Source of the DNA: a bacterium
GTDB taxonomy: Bacteria; Armatimonadota; Chthonomonadetes; Chthonomonadales; JAMCWF01
Assembly: GCA_021842405.1 (NCBI GenBank)
Contig: JAKBZR010000013.1
Location: forward strand, 1-51,700
Direction: 5' to 3'
Length of the DNA: 51,700 nt
The notes under the pieces: generated by a model
Databases searched by the model: none
What the model saw: the letters and a program-made list of their open reading frames with translations, nothing else
Told to the model about the DNA's origin: nothing
Program-made: the position numbers and the translations under genes
Shown here: one piece after another, positions 25,896 through 34,045 of the stretch
Layout: each line of letters opens with the position of its first letter
Position numbering within the stretch: the first letter of the stretch is position 1

Positions 25896-28800
25896 GCGAA
25901 CGTTGAAAGCGCCGTAATCCAACGTAGAAGCTGGGTATGACCAGCAGGGTGAAGAAATCGGTGATGCTCAATCCCCCGATCACGGCAATGGCTAGCGGCT
26001 GCTGCATTTGTGAGCCGGCGCCGATCCCAAGCGCTAGCGGCAGCAATCCGAACATGGCGGCCAGTGTCGTCATAATGATGGGGCGCAGTCGCACACGGCC
26101 TGCTTGTGCAACTGCCTCCTCCGGTGAAAAACCGTCCGCTTCGGCCCGTCGTGCGTAATCGAGCAGAATGATCCCGTTTTTCACCACCAGCCCCGCCAGC
26201 ATAATGGTTCCCATAAAGCTGGAGACGTTAAAGGGGATACCGGTGATATAGAGGCCGAGCACCGATCCCAGCAACGGCAGCGGCATCGCGAACAAGATGA
26301 CCAAGGGAGCGGTAAACGATTCAAATTTCATGATCATCACCACGAAAACCAGCAGGATCGCCAACGCTAAAACGATCAGCAGACTGTGAAATGATTGCTT
26401 CTGGCTTTGATACAGGCCACCCAACTTGTAACTGATGGCGGGAGGCAATGACATTTTATCCATAACGCGGCGAATGTGCGCCATCACGCTGCCCAAATCG
26501 CGACTGCCGCTCAGCCTTGCCGTTACATCCAACATCAACCGTTGGTTTTCGCGGGTTATCTCTGAGTTGCCTAGAACCGGTGTGACGGTGGCAACCGTGC
26601 CCAGTGGGACTGAGACGCCGGCCGGTGACTGAAGCATCATTTGTTGGATATTGGATTCGTCACTGCGGTATTTCAAGGGATAGCGCACTCGAACCGCCAC
26701 CAGGCGGTCATGGCGATTCAGGTAGGTTGCCACGTCCCCGAAGATGGCGGCATTCGCCTGTGAAGCGACATTATGCGGAGTAAGGCCTAACCGGCCAGCC
26801 ATTCGGGCATCGGGATGGATGACCAATTCGGGAGGGCTGTTAATGATGCCGTTGTTGACATCCACCACCCCATTTGCGGTGGCCAAACGCCGGCTCACCT
26901 GTTCAGCAACCGGCTTTAACTCCGCCAAGTTGGAGCCGAATATTTTAACCTCAATGGGTGCCGGGGCGCCGGAGAGGTCTCCGATAAGGTCCTGCAGCAC
27001 TTCAATAAAGTCAATTTTAACGCCCGGCACGCTGCTTTCAATCTTTGCCCGCAAGCTGTTCATGATGGTGTCTATATTCCGATTACGACGGGTATGCAAC
27101 ATCACCGTGAAGTCACCTTTATTAGGAGGTGTCAGTGCAAAGCCGAGCTCAGCGCCGGTTCTCCTCGAGAAGGCTTTAACTTCCGGTGTGTTGTGTAGAA
27201 TATTTTCAATTTGTATCAGGATGCGGTTGCTCTCCGGTAGCGAAGTGCCGGTGGGAGTCCAGTAATCCAGAATAAACGAGCCCTCATCCATATTCGGCAT
27301 AAATCCGGTTCCCAAATGGGTTCCGATCCAGATTGTGGCGGCAAACACCGCGAGGGAGAGCGTGATAGAAATCCACAGCCGCTTTACGACGAACTTAGCA
27401 ACCCGCTCGTAAAGATTAATTAACCTCTCAAACTGGGGGCTGTGTTCCGGCGTTCCCGGTTTCACTCGGAGGAAAGCCGCGCAGAGACTGGGGGTGACCA
27501 AGAGAGCCAGCACCAGCGAAGCTAAAACTGCAACCGTTAGTGTAATCGCCAACGCAGTGAAGAAGGCGCCGGTAACTCCAGCCACCAGAATGAGCGGTAG
27601 AAACACCACCACCGTTGTGAGCGTGGCGCTGACCATCGGCGGCGCGATCTCGGATGCAGCCGTCACCACGCTTTCACGAGGAGTTTCACCATGTGAAAGG
27701 TGGCGGACCACGTTTTCAACCACCACGATGGCATCATCAATCACCAGACCGATGCCAACCGCCAGGGCGCCCAGGGTCATCAAATTCAAGGTTTGGCCTA
27801 GCGCTCGCATCAGTAAAAACGTAATCAACATCGTGACGGGGATGACGGTAGCCGTCACGGCGGTTGCTCGAAGGTTGCCCAAGAAGAGCATCAAGACGAA
27901 TACGGCCAGCAGGCCGCCCAGCAGCACCGAGTCGCGGACGTTTTGAATCGCCTGCTTGATCAGGATGGATTGGTCATAGAATGTTCCGACTTGGGTTCCC
28001 TGCGGCATTAATGGTTGCAAGTTTTGCATTTCACGGCGAACGGCATTGACCACCGTCACCGTATTGGCGTTCGGTTGGCGGATTATGTTAAGGAGGACGG
28101 CCTGGCTTCCGTTGGCGGTAACAATGCTGGTCGTATCCTCAACGTCGGCATGCACTCGTGCCACATCGTTGACCGTTATCGGAACACCGTTATGGGAGGC
28201 GACCACCACTTTACCCAGCTCGGCGGGATCGGTGGTGTAACCGGATGTGACCACCTGAAATTGCTGAAACCGGCGATTCATGATGCCGACTGACCGAACC
28301 ACATTGGTGCGGTGAAGAGCATCAATGACGTTTTGGAGCGTTAAGCGATATGCAGCCAGCTTTTGAGGATCGGCGGTGGCCTTATATTCACGAATCCGGC
28401 CCCCTTGCACCTCCACCCGCCCAACGCCAGGAACTCGCGCTAGTCGGGGACGAAGCGTGTACTCGGCCAGGTCATAGAGTTGACTTTGAGAGAGATGTTT
28501 GCTATGCAGTGAAAGCCCCAGTATTGGAAAGAGGGTGGGGTTCATGCGGTGAATGCTGATTTGAGTTCCAGCCGGCAGCGAACTGCGGATCTCGCTAATC
28601 CGATTTGAAACGAGCTGGAGAGCCTGAAACATATCGGTATTCCAGCCAAAATCAACTGATATCTCGCAGCCGCCCCGCATGGTACGGGAGCGGATTCGCT
28701 GGACACCGATCACCGAGGCGACTGCCTGCTCCAACGGACGGGTAATGCTGGCCTCGACCATCCGAGACGGGCTATTTCCCACGTGGGCGATCATCACGAT

Positions 28801-28932
28801 ACGGGGGAACACCATATCCGGCAGGATTGAAACCGGAAACGTGCCCACAATGAGCGCGCCGAGCAGCGATAGTGCGATGGTCGCAAATAGGATTGATGTC
28901 CGATGTTCGGTGGCGAAACGGCTTAAATTCAC
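25837..28932 (-). CDS. RND-family efflux pump (inner-membrane component)
   Basis: This 1031-residue protein has the AcrB/HAE architecture: a first membrane segment (about 12-32), a large periplasmic loop, a block of membrane segments near 335-540 with the proton-relay Asp pair in GLVIDDAIVVVENV, a second periplasmic loop and a final membrane block near 845-1010. Conserved elements such as the SILPDMVFPRI start and AVASVIGVQRIRS are intact. It works with the adaptor and TolC-like genes upstream on the same strand (start GTG, 91 bp after the adaptor). Substrate, drug or metal, is undecided. Its 3' end overlaps the SRPBCC gene. Confidence 0.94.
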   Translation of the reverse strand: MNLSRFATEHRTSILFATIALSLLGALIVGTFPVSILPDMVFPRIVMIAHVGNSPSRMVEASITRPLEQAVASVIGVQRIRSRTMRGGCEISVDFGWNTDMFQALQLVSNRISEIRSSLPAGTQISIHRMNPTLFPILGLSLHSKHLSQSQLYDLAEYTLRPRLARVPGVGRVEVQGGRIREYKATADPQKLAAYRLTLQNVIDALHRTNVVRSVGIMNRRFQQFQVVTSGYTTDPAELGKVVVASHNGVPITVNDVARVHADVEDTTSIVTANGSQAVLLNIIRQPNANTVTVVNAVRREMQNLQPLMPQGTQVGTFYDQSILIKQAIQNVRDSVLLGGLLAVFVLMLFLGNLRATAVTATVIPVTMLITFLLMRALGQTLNLMTLGALAVGIGLVIDDAIVVVENVVRHLSHGETPRESVVTAASEIAPPMVSATLTTVVVFLPLILVAGVTGAFFTALAITLTVAVLASLVLALLVTPSLCAAFLRVKPGTPEHSPQFERLINLYERVAKFVVKRLWISITLSLAVFAATIWIGTHLGTGFMPNMDEGSFILDYWTPTGTSLPESNRILIQIENILHNTPEVKAFSRRTGAELGFALTPPNKGDFTVMLHTRRNRNIDTIMNSLRAKIESSVPGVKIDFIEVLQDLIGDLSGAPAPIEVKIFGSNLAELKPVAEQVSRRLATANGVVDVNNGIINSPPELVIHPDARMAGRLGLTPHNVASQANAAIFGDVATYLNRHDRLVAVRVRYPLKYRSDESNIQQMMLQSPAGVSVPLGTVATVTPVLGNSEITRENQRLMLDVTARLSGSRDLGSVMAHIRRVMDKMSLPPAISYKLGGLYQSQKQSFHSLLIVLALAILLVFVVMIMKFESFTAPLVILFAMPLPLLGSVLGLYITGIPFNVSSFMGTIMLAGLVVKNGIILLDYARRAEADGFSPEEAVAQAGRVRLRPIIMTTLAAMFGLLPLALGIGAGSQMQQPLAIAVIGGLSITDFFTLLVIPSFYVGLRRFQRSLIWKRLWRNFQPAVESPPS

Positions 28933-29023
28933 GATCTATACCCTCTCACTGCCGGTTATGCATTCTCCGATCAGGACCGGCAGTGGCAGTCATTTTCAAT
29001 TGATTCCCATAAATAGGGCGGAG

Positions 29024-30469
29024 TTAGTTCAAGATGCGCACTTTGGATTGGTTGGCCAACTCATACTGCCCCAGCGTAATGACCCGGTTACCGGCTGAAA
29101 TGCCACTCAACACCTCAACCCGATCTCCTTCTTCAACGCCGAGATGAACGATCCTCAAATGAGCCACGTCCGACTTATCAACCACAAAGATGACGTTTCC
29201 AGCCTGGCGGGACACCACCGCCTGTTTGGGAACCACGACCGCATGGGGATGAGCGCCCACCGCGATTTTAACGATTGCAAATGAGCCGATCCGCAGCCGG
29301 TGTTGTGGATTGGGCACCAGGACGCGTACATTCAGCATATTTGAGGTTGGATCTATCTGGCCGATCGTCTGCAGGGTACCGGGGAACCGCTTGCCGGGGA
29401 AATCGGGCGTTTCCAGATCGCATCGCTCGCCAACCTTAAGTAAAGATAGATCGGATGCGGGAAGGCTGGCCGTCAAAACGAGATGGTTTAAATTCGCGAC
29501 GTCTAAAATAATGCTGGTGACATCCACAATGTCGCCCGGATTAGCATTACGGTGGACAACGACGCCATTCAGCGGTGATCGGATGGCGTACATGGAGGCG
29601 GTGGTTTGCAGAGCGGCCAGGTCAGCCTGTTTTTGAGCCGTCTTTTCAACCATAGCCTGCGCTTTCCGCTGCTCAAGCTCCACCGCGATGGCATTGGCTT
29701 TTGCGGTATCCAACGCTTCCTGATCCTGTTGAACCTGAATTTGGGCGGCCTGAATGTCTTGAGGCCTTGCACCCGCCTTCAGTAAGCTCAACTGCGCCTG
29801 TGCACCGGCTAGGTTGGCTTTCGCTACCTCCATCGCCGCCTTCGCGCTGTCCAGCTCACGGGCAGGCGCGATGCCGTGTTTAAACAGAAACTGTACCCGA
29901 GTATAATCGGCCGTAGTACTGGATAGGGTTGCCAGCGCTTGATCAATCGAGCTGGCAGCCGCGCTGATTTGTTGGGGACGTGCGCCGGCGAGCACCTTTG
30001 ATAGGTGAGCCTTAGCCGCTTGCAAAGCAAGCTCAGCCTGCGCTACCCCGGTATTTTGGCTCACTTTCGCTGCTCTTACCGCAACCTGTGCCTGACCCGC
30101 CTCCGCTGATGCAGCCCGTACGGCCGCGCGTGCGCCGGCTATTTGGGCGTTAATCGCGCTGGTATCCAGTACCGCCACCACCTCGCCCACATGAACCGGG
30201 TCACCGTCTTTAACCAAAACCTGCGCCAGACGACCGGCCACCATCGCCCCAAGCTTTGCGTCTCCATTCGGGGCCGGCATCAGCACACCCTGACCGGTTA
30301 CCGTTTGAGTGATCGCTTCCAGCTTTGCAATCGCAGCACGAACCGGCACCGGTGCGGGATCGAGTGGCTTATCCACCGCATTTTTACGATTTGTACTGCG
30401 GCAGCCGACCAAAACCATGCCGCCGATGATGAAAAATACGATTATTTGAATGGCTTTGAATTGACACAT
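29024..30469 (-). CDS. RND efflux periplasmic adaptor (membrane-fusion lipoprotein)
   Basis: This 481-residue protein has a lipoprotein signal (IIVFFIIGGMVLVGC, lipobox Cys23). A first lipoyl half (AGRLAQVLVKDGDPVHVGEVVAVLD) is followed by a very long Ala/Gln/Lys-rich alpha-helical hairpin (about 107-285), then the second lipoyl half (IRSPLNGVVVHRNANPGDIV), a beta-barrel and a membrane-proximal domain. The hairpin is longer than in AcrA, as in some cation-type adaptors. It bridges the pump and the TolC-like protein. The ATG has GGAGG nine bases upstream, inside the end of the TolC-like gene, which it overlaps by 28 bp. Confidence 0.93.
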   Translation of the reverse strand: MCQFKAIQIIVFFIIGGMVLVGCRSTNRKNAVDKPLDPAPVPVRAAIAKLEAITQTVTGQGVLMPAPNGDAKLGAMVAGRLAQVLVKDGDPVHVGEVVAVLDTSAINAQIAGARAAVRAASAEAGQAQVAVRAAKVSQNTGVAQAELALQAAKAHLSKVLAGARPQQISAAASSIDQALATLSSTTADYTRVQFLFKHGIAPARELDSAKAAMEVAKANLAGAQAQLSLLKAGARPQDIQAAQIQVQQDQEALDTAKANAIAVELEQRKAQAMVEKTAQKQADLAALQTTASMYAIRSPLNGVVVHRNANPGDIVDVTSIILDVANLNHLVLTASLPASDLSLLKVGERCDLETPDFPGKRFPGTLQTIGQIDPTSNMLNVRVLVPNPQHRLRIGSFAIVKIAVGAHPHAVVVPKQAVVSRQAGNVIFVVDKSDVAHLRIVHLGVEEGDRVEVLSGISAGNRVITLGQYELANQSKVRILN

Positions 30470-31785
30470 GGTAGCTTGCCTCCAACTGCATATCGAAGCT
30501 CTGCGCGAGCGATCGCCAGCGATGCCTCTGCCTGAAGATAAGCGGATTTCTCGGTAAGATAAACTTGCTGCGCATCCAAAAGTTCGAGGTAGGTAGTGCT
30601 GCCGTGCCCGTAGCCAAGCTGAATCTTGTCGCGGAGCGTTTTCGCCCGATTCAAGCGGCCAGTGTTAAATGAGTTGGTTATTTGTTGAGCCTCCTCATAA
30701 TTTTGGAAAGCGGTTTTAACTTCCAAATCAATCGTTCTCTTTATGCCGTCCACAACGGCCTGTTGCTGCTGGATTGCGGCCTGCGCCGCTTTGACCTGAG
30801 AATGGATGGTGCCGTGATCCAGCAGGGGAAAAACAAAACCCGCTCGTAACGTGTTGCCACCGATCGTTGGATCCAGTGTTGAGTGGCGAGCCTCCACTAC
30901 GAGATTGGGCTGAAATCTCGTGCGAACCTGTTTTAATGCGGCTTCTCGACTTTGGAGGGTATCCAGCGCCGCTTTCATGTCGGGTCGCATCCGTTGCGCC
31001 AGGCTTATCAAATCGTTCAATTGAAATTGAACTTCCGGCACACTCAGGCCATCCGTTAATTGGAGGTTGGACCCCGGCGCCAAGCCGATCTCGTTTATCA
31101 AAGCGGCGTATTGGATTTGGCGGGCGGTTTCAGCCGTTGTCAACTGTTCCTGCGCTTGCGCCAGTGAGATTTGACTTCGGAGCACGTTGGTTTGAGCCAC
31201 GGCGCCCGCTTGAAATTGAGTTTTAGAGGTGTTTGCGAACTGCTGCGCCAACTTCATACCTTCTTGGGCAAGCCGAAGGTTTTGATCACTCAACAGCGCA
31301 TTGTAGTAGGCGGTGCTGGTTTTCAGAATCAAATTGATCATTACATTGTTTTGCACTTCGATGGCGGCTAAGTGATTTGCGGCTGCCTCTTTTACCCTCC
31401 AATGCAGCTTTGATCCGAGCGGAAAGGCCTGTGAAAGAATGATAGCCTCATCGTTTGACCCGGCATTTTTGCCGAATGCAGGCCCGATATTAAGCTGCAG
31501 TTCAGGTAAAGCTCCGGCACCCTTCAGCAAGGCGGCCGCTTCGTGAACCCGTGCCGCTGCCGCCGCCGATTCGGGATTCCGGGCGAGCGCCATAGCGATC
31601 GCCTGCTTTAACGATAGTGGCAGCGGGGCGGCATCTGCCGTTGATCCGCTCATCAGCGCCAAACTCGCCATCCCAATTATCCAGGCCGCCAAACGATACC
31701 GAACTGATTTTTTATCACTGGACGAACTATTCATTCCAAACCACACAATCGTCAACAACCTCGTAGGGCATATTTTCTTGCTCAC
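30442..31785 (-). CDS. TolC-family outer-membrane efflux protein
   Basis: This 447-residue protein has a signal peptide after an extended N-terminus (WIIGMASLALMSGSTADA) and two repeats of the TolC helical fold. Typical elements are LSLKQAIAMALARNPE, then the Q-rich NLRLAQEGMKLAQQF, and LLDAQQVYLTEKSAYLQAEASLAIARAELRYAVGG at the C-terminus. It forms the outer-membrane channel of the efflux system whose adaptor and pump follow on the same strand. The GTG start at 31785 is the longest reading; an ATG at 31734 is an alternative because the signal peptide lies after it. An array of TTAA motifs lies upstream. Confidence 0.92.
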   Translation of the reverse strand: MSKKICPTRLLTIVWFGMNSSSSDKKSVRYRLAAWIIGMASLALMSGSTADAAPLPLSLKQAIAMALARNPESAAAAARVHEAAALLKGAGALPELQLNIGPAFGKNAGSNDEAIILSQAFPLGSKLHWRVKEAAANHLAAIEVQNNVMINLILKTSTAYYNALLSDQNLRLAQEGMKLAQQFANTSKTQFQAGAVAQTNVLRSQISLAQAQEQLTTAETARQIQYAALINEIGLAPGSNLQLTDGLSVPEVQFQLNDLISLAQRMRPDMKAALDTLQSREAALKQVRTRFQPNLVVEARHSTLDPTIGGNTLRAGFVFPLLDHGTIHSQVKAAQAAIQQQQAVVDGIKRTIDLEVKTAFQNYEEAQQITNSFNTGRLNRAKTLRDKIQLGYGHGSTTYLELLDAQQVYLTEKSAYLQAEASLAIARAELRYAVGGKLPCVNSKPFK

Positions 31786-31810
31786 TGGATTTTAATGTAC
31801 CGCCTTCATC

Positions 31811-31846
31811 TTAAGCAAAACTTAAAGGTAAATTAAAGTTCTTTAA
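31811..31846 (-). promoter_or_regulatory. four TTAA cores spaced 10-11 bp upstream of the efflux operon
   Basis: TTAA begins at 31811, 31822, 31833 and 31843, i.e. steps of 11, 11 and 10 bases on one helical face. The array ends 26 bases before the GTG of the TolC-like gene. Tandem half-sites with 11-bp spacing are characteristic of OmpR/PhoB-type response regulators. Confidence 0.45.
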
Positions 31847-31934
31847 GGAAGAAGGATGTGAAAGAAGCGGCTGTTTTGCGCGCCGAGGTGTGGATATCCG
31901 GATTTCCGATGGAAAAAGATCGGCTTTTCGGGCC

Positions 31935-33212
31935 TTAGAGCGGCTCTGATTTAAAGGTCAATGTTAGCAGCAAACCAGCGGCGGCCACTGCGATGGTAAG
32001 ACCGAAGACGGGGAAGTAGCCGAAAGATTGTGCGATAATGCCGCCCAGCAGCGGGTAAAGTGCGGTTGGTGCAATCATGGCGTTGCTTACCCCAACCGCC
32101 AGCGGGCGATTGGAGGGCTGAACCGAATCCAACAGGGCGTTGCTGAAGACCATCCAGAGTCCCTGAGTGGCTCCGCCCATGAAAAAGAAGCAAGCCGGCA
32201 TCAGCAGCGAGTTCCAACTGGATAACAAAGCAATTGAGGGTGCGGCGATGATCGCCAATCCAATTCCACGATATGCTGCCACAACACCCCAACGCTCCGA
32301 CAGCCACCCCCAGAGCGGGCCGGTCAATATCTCGCCCAGTTTTTGAAAGGCGAGGTAGATTCCGGTCATCGCCACCGCAATTTGCAGGGATTGCCGAGCG
32401 TAAACGACGTAAAACGGCGCCGCCATCCCACCAACCTCCAAGCAGATGCGAATGGCGGTGTATCGAAGCATCGTCCGGTTTTCATTGATAAAACCGGGAA
32501 TACGCCGGAGATGGGTGCTGAAAGACCCTTTGATTATGCCGTCCACTTCACCGATCGGTTCGCGAATAAGAGAGAGGGCGATTTGTGAGCTCAACAGACC
32601 GAGCGAGCAGAGGCCGATCAGCACCGCGAAATCGGCCGGAAACGCCAGCCGGCTCGATCCTAAAATGAGGCTGATCAAGGCGGCCGCCGGGATGGTCACG
32701 ATGCCGCCGAGCAGTTGCATGGTGCCAAAAAAGCGGCCTCGGGTACGGGCCGGCACCGATTTGGCGATGATGTCCAGCCATGAAACACCGCAGGCGCCGT
32801 CACAGCTCCAAAACAGGCCATAGGTAACAAACAGCCAAATTAGCGTGATTCGAGGGTGCGCTCTGCCCATAAACCAGACCACCGGCGCCAGGGTGAGCAA
32901 GGCTGATCGGCCGATTGCGCAGACGCCTAACAGGAACCGTTTATGCAGCGGGCGGCCATGGATTAAATGAGCGGCAAAAAGGGGCGGCAGGAAGACGGCC
33001 AGTATCCGAATGGAGTTGATGCAGCCGATCGCCCATGGCGCGGCATGCAGCCGAAGCAGCAATAGCGGCAGCACGGTTGCGGAGTCGATGAAGACCACTC
33101 CCCAGAAGAAGGAGACGGCATCGGCCTGAAGAACCCAGAAATTCCAGCGCGCGTGCTGGATGTTGCCTTCATCGCCGGACGATGGGATGGGGCGAGATCG
33201 AGCGTTAGCCAC
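31935..33212 (-). CDS. MFS transporter
   Basis: This 425-residue protein has about twelve hydrophobic segments in two halves with a basic/polar linker in the middle (LIREPIGEVDGIIKGSF), as in the major facilitator superfamily. It lacks a clear drug-efflux or sugar-porter signature, so the substrate is unknown. The start is GTG, eight bases after the stop of the exported helical protein gene, so the two form an operon. GC-rich Gly/Pro/Ala membrane composition is normal for the class. Confidence 0.85.
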   Translation of the reverse strand: MANARSRPIPSSGDEGNIQHARWNFWVLQADAVSFFWGVVFIDSATVLPLLLLRLHAAPWAIGCINSIRILAVFLPPLFAAHLIHGRPLHKRFLLGVCAIGRSALLTLAPVVWFMGRAHPRITLIWLFVTYGLFWSCDGACGVSWLDIIAKSVPARTRGRFFGTMQLLGGIVTIPAAALISLILGSSRLAFPADFAVLIGLCSLGLLSSQIALSLIREPIGEVDGIIKGSFSTHLRRIPGFINENRTMLRYTAIRICLEVGGMAAPFYVVYARQSLQIAVAMTGIYLAFQKLGEILTGPLWGWLSERWGVVAAYRGIGLAIIAAPSIALLSSWNSLLMPACFFFMGGATQGLWMVFSNALLDSVQPSNRPLAVGVSNAMIAPTALYPLLGGIIAQSFGYFPVFGLTIAVAAAGLLLTLTFKSEPL

Positions 33213-33220
33213 CGCAGCGG

Positions 33221-33856
33221 CTATTGACCGGCGCCCAATTTAGCCGTATGCATCTGTTCCAGCAAGGTAACGATGCGGGGATAACGGATGAACACCTCGC
33301 GCACGAATAGGTTGAAATACTGCTGATCAGTGCCCTTGCTATTGGTTTCCACTTTGCGCGCCTGATCGGCCATCATCTTGAACTGTTTATCGGTGACCAC
33401 GCTGTGAATTTGATCGGCCAGGGAGGCCAATGTCTGATTGTCCAGATCGGTTCGTTCCTTCTCGAACTTGCTTTGCATGTCTTTAATCTGCTGATCGAAC
33501 TCCTTGGGAATGGGAGCGCCGGTCAGCGCTTGCTGCTTGGTCTGGTGAATCTGGGAGGCGATCTTTTCCAACGGCTCCACCGTTAACTTGATCAGTTGCT
33601 GGTTGTATTTCACCTGCGCCGATATAATGATCGTGGTGAGCTGCTGGAGCTGGTCAGCGGTTAGATCGAGGGGATTGAGGATGCGCAGCTTGTCAATATC
33701 CGCAATTTCAGCCAACAAATTCGAGGCCGTTTTGGGAAATTGTAACTGATTAGAAGATGAAGGTTGGCTCTGCGTGTCCGCCGATTGCGCGAAGCCATAT
33801 CGAACCAAGATCGCAATCCCCAGAATGACGGCAAAGGTAAATCCTATTTTTCTCAT
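33221..33856 (-). CDS. exported helical protein of unknown function
   Basis: Beginning at the ATG at 33856, chosen because GGAGG lies just upstream (an earlier GTG would overlap it), the 211-residue product has a signal peptide (KIGFTFAVILGIAILVRYGFAQS). It then has a mostly alpha-helical, Gln/Lys/Asp-rich body. A short LTADQLQQL motif resembles the LTxxQ helices of periplasmic stress proteins such as Spy, but overall similarity is not obvious. It shares an operon with the MFS transporter and might serve it as a periplasmic partner. The promoter at 33944-33971 is clear. Confidence 0.65.
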   Translation of the reverse strand: MRKIGFTFAVILGIAILVRYGFAQSADTQSQPSSSNQLQFPKTASNLLAEIADIDKLRILNPLDLTADQLQQLTTIIISAQVKYNQQLIKLTVEPLEKIASQIHQTKQQALTGAPIPKEFDQQIKDMQSKFEKERTDLDNQTLASLADQIHSVVTDKQFKMMADQARKVETNSKGTDQQYFNLFVREVFIRYPRIVTLLEQMHTAKLGAGQ

Positions 33857-33943
33857 GCCACACCTCCACACCGTTCGGTGACGACATCGAAATCAAAGTT
33901 TTGATTTAACTGGCACCGATTTTGGTTTGTTGATTTCCTGTCT

Positions 33944-33971
33944 ATTATATTACAGCCGATTTACAATTCAA
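33944..33971 (-). promoter_or_regulatory. sigma-70-type promoter of the exported protein/MFS operon
   Basis: On the minus strand TTGAAT (33966-33971) and a perfect TATAAT (33944-33949) are 16 bases apart, about 85 bases before the ATG. Confidence 0.6.
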
Positions 33972-34045
33972 CCAGCTAATCGTGGCGGCGTCATGAAGAG
34001 GGTAGGCAAGCAATATGGCGCCGGCCGTTTCAATCCAACCCATCG

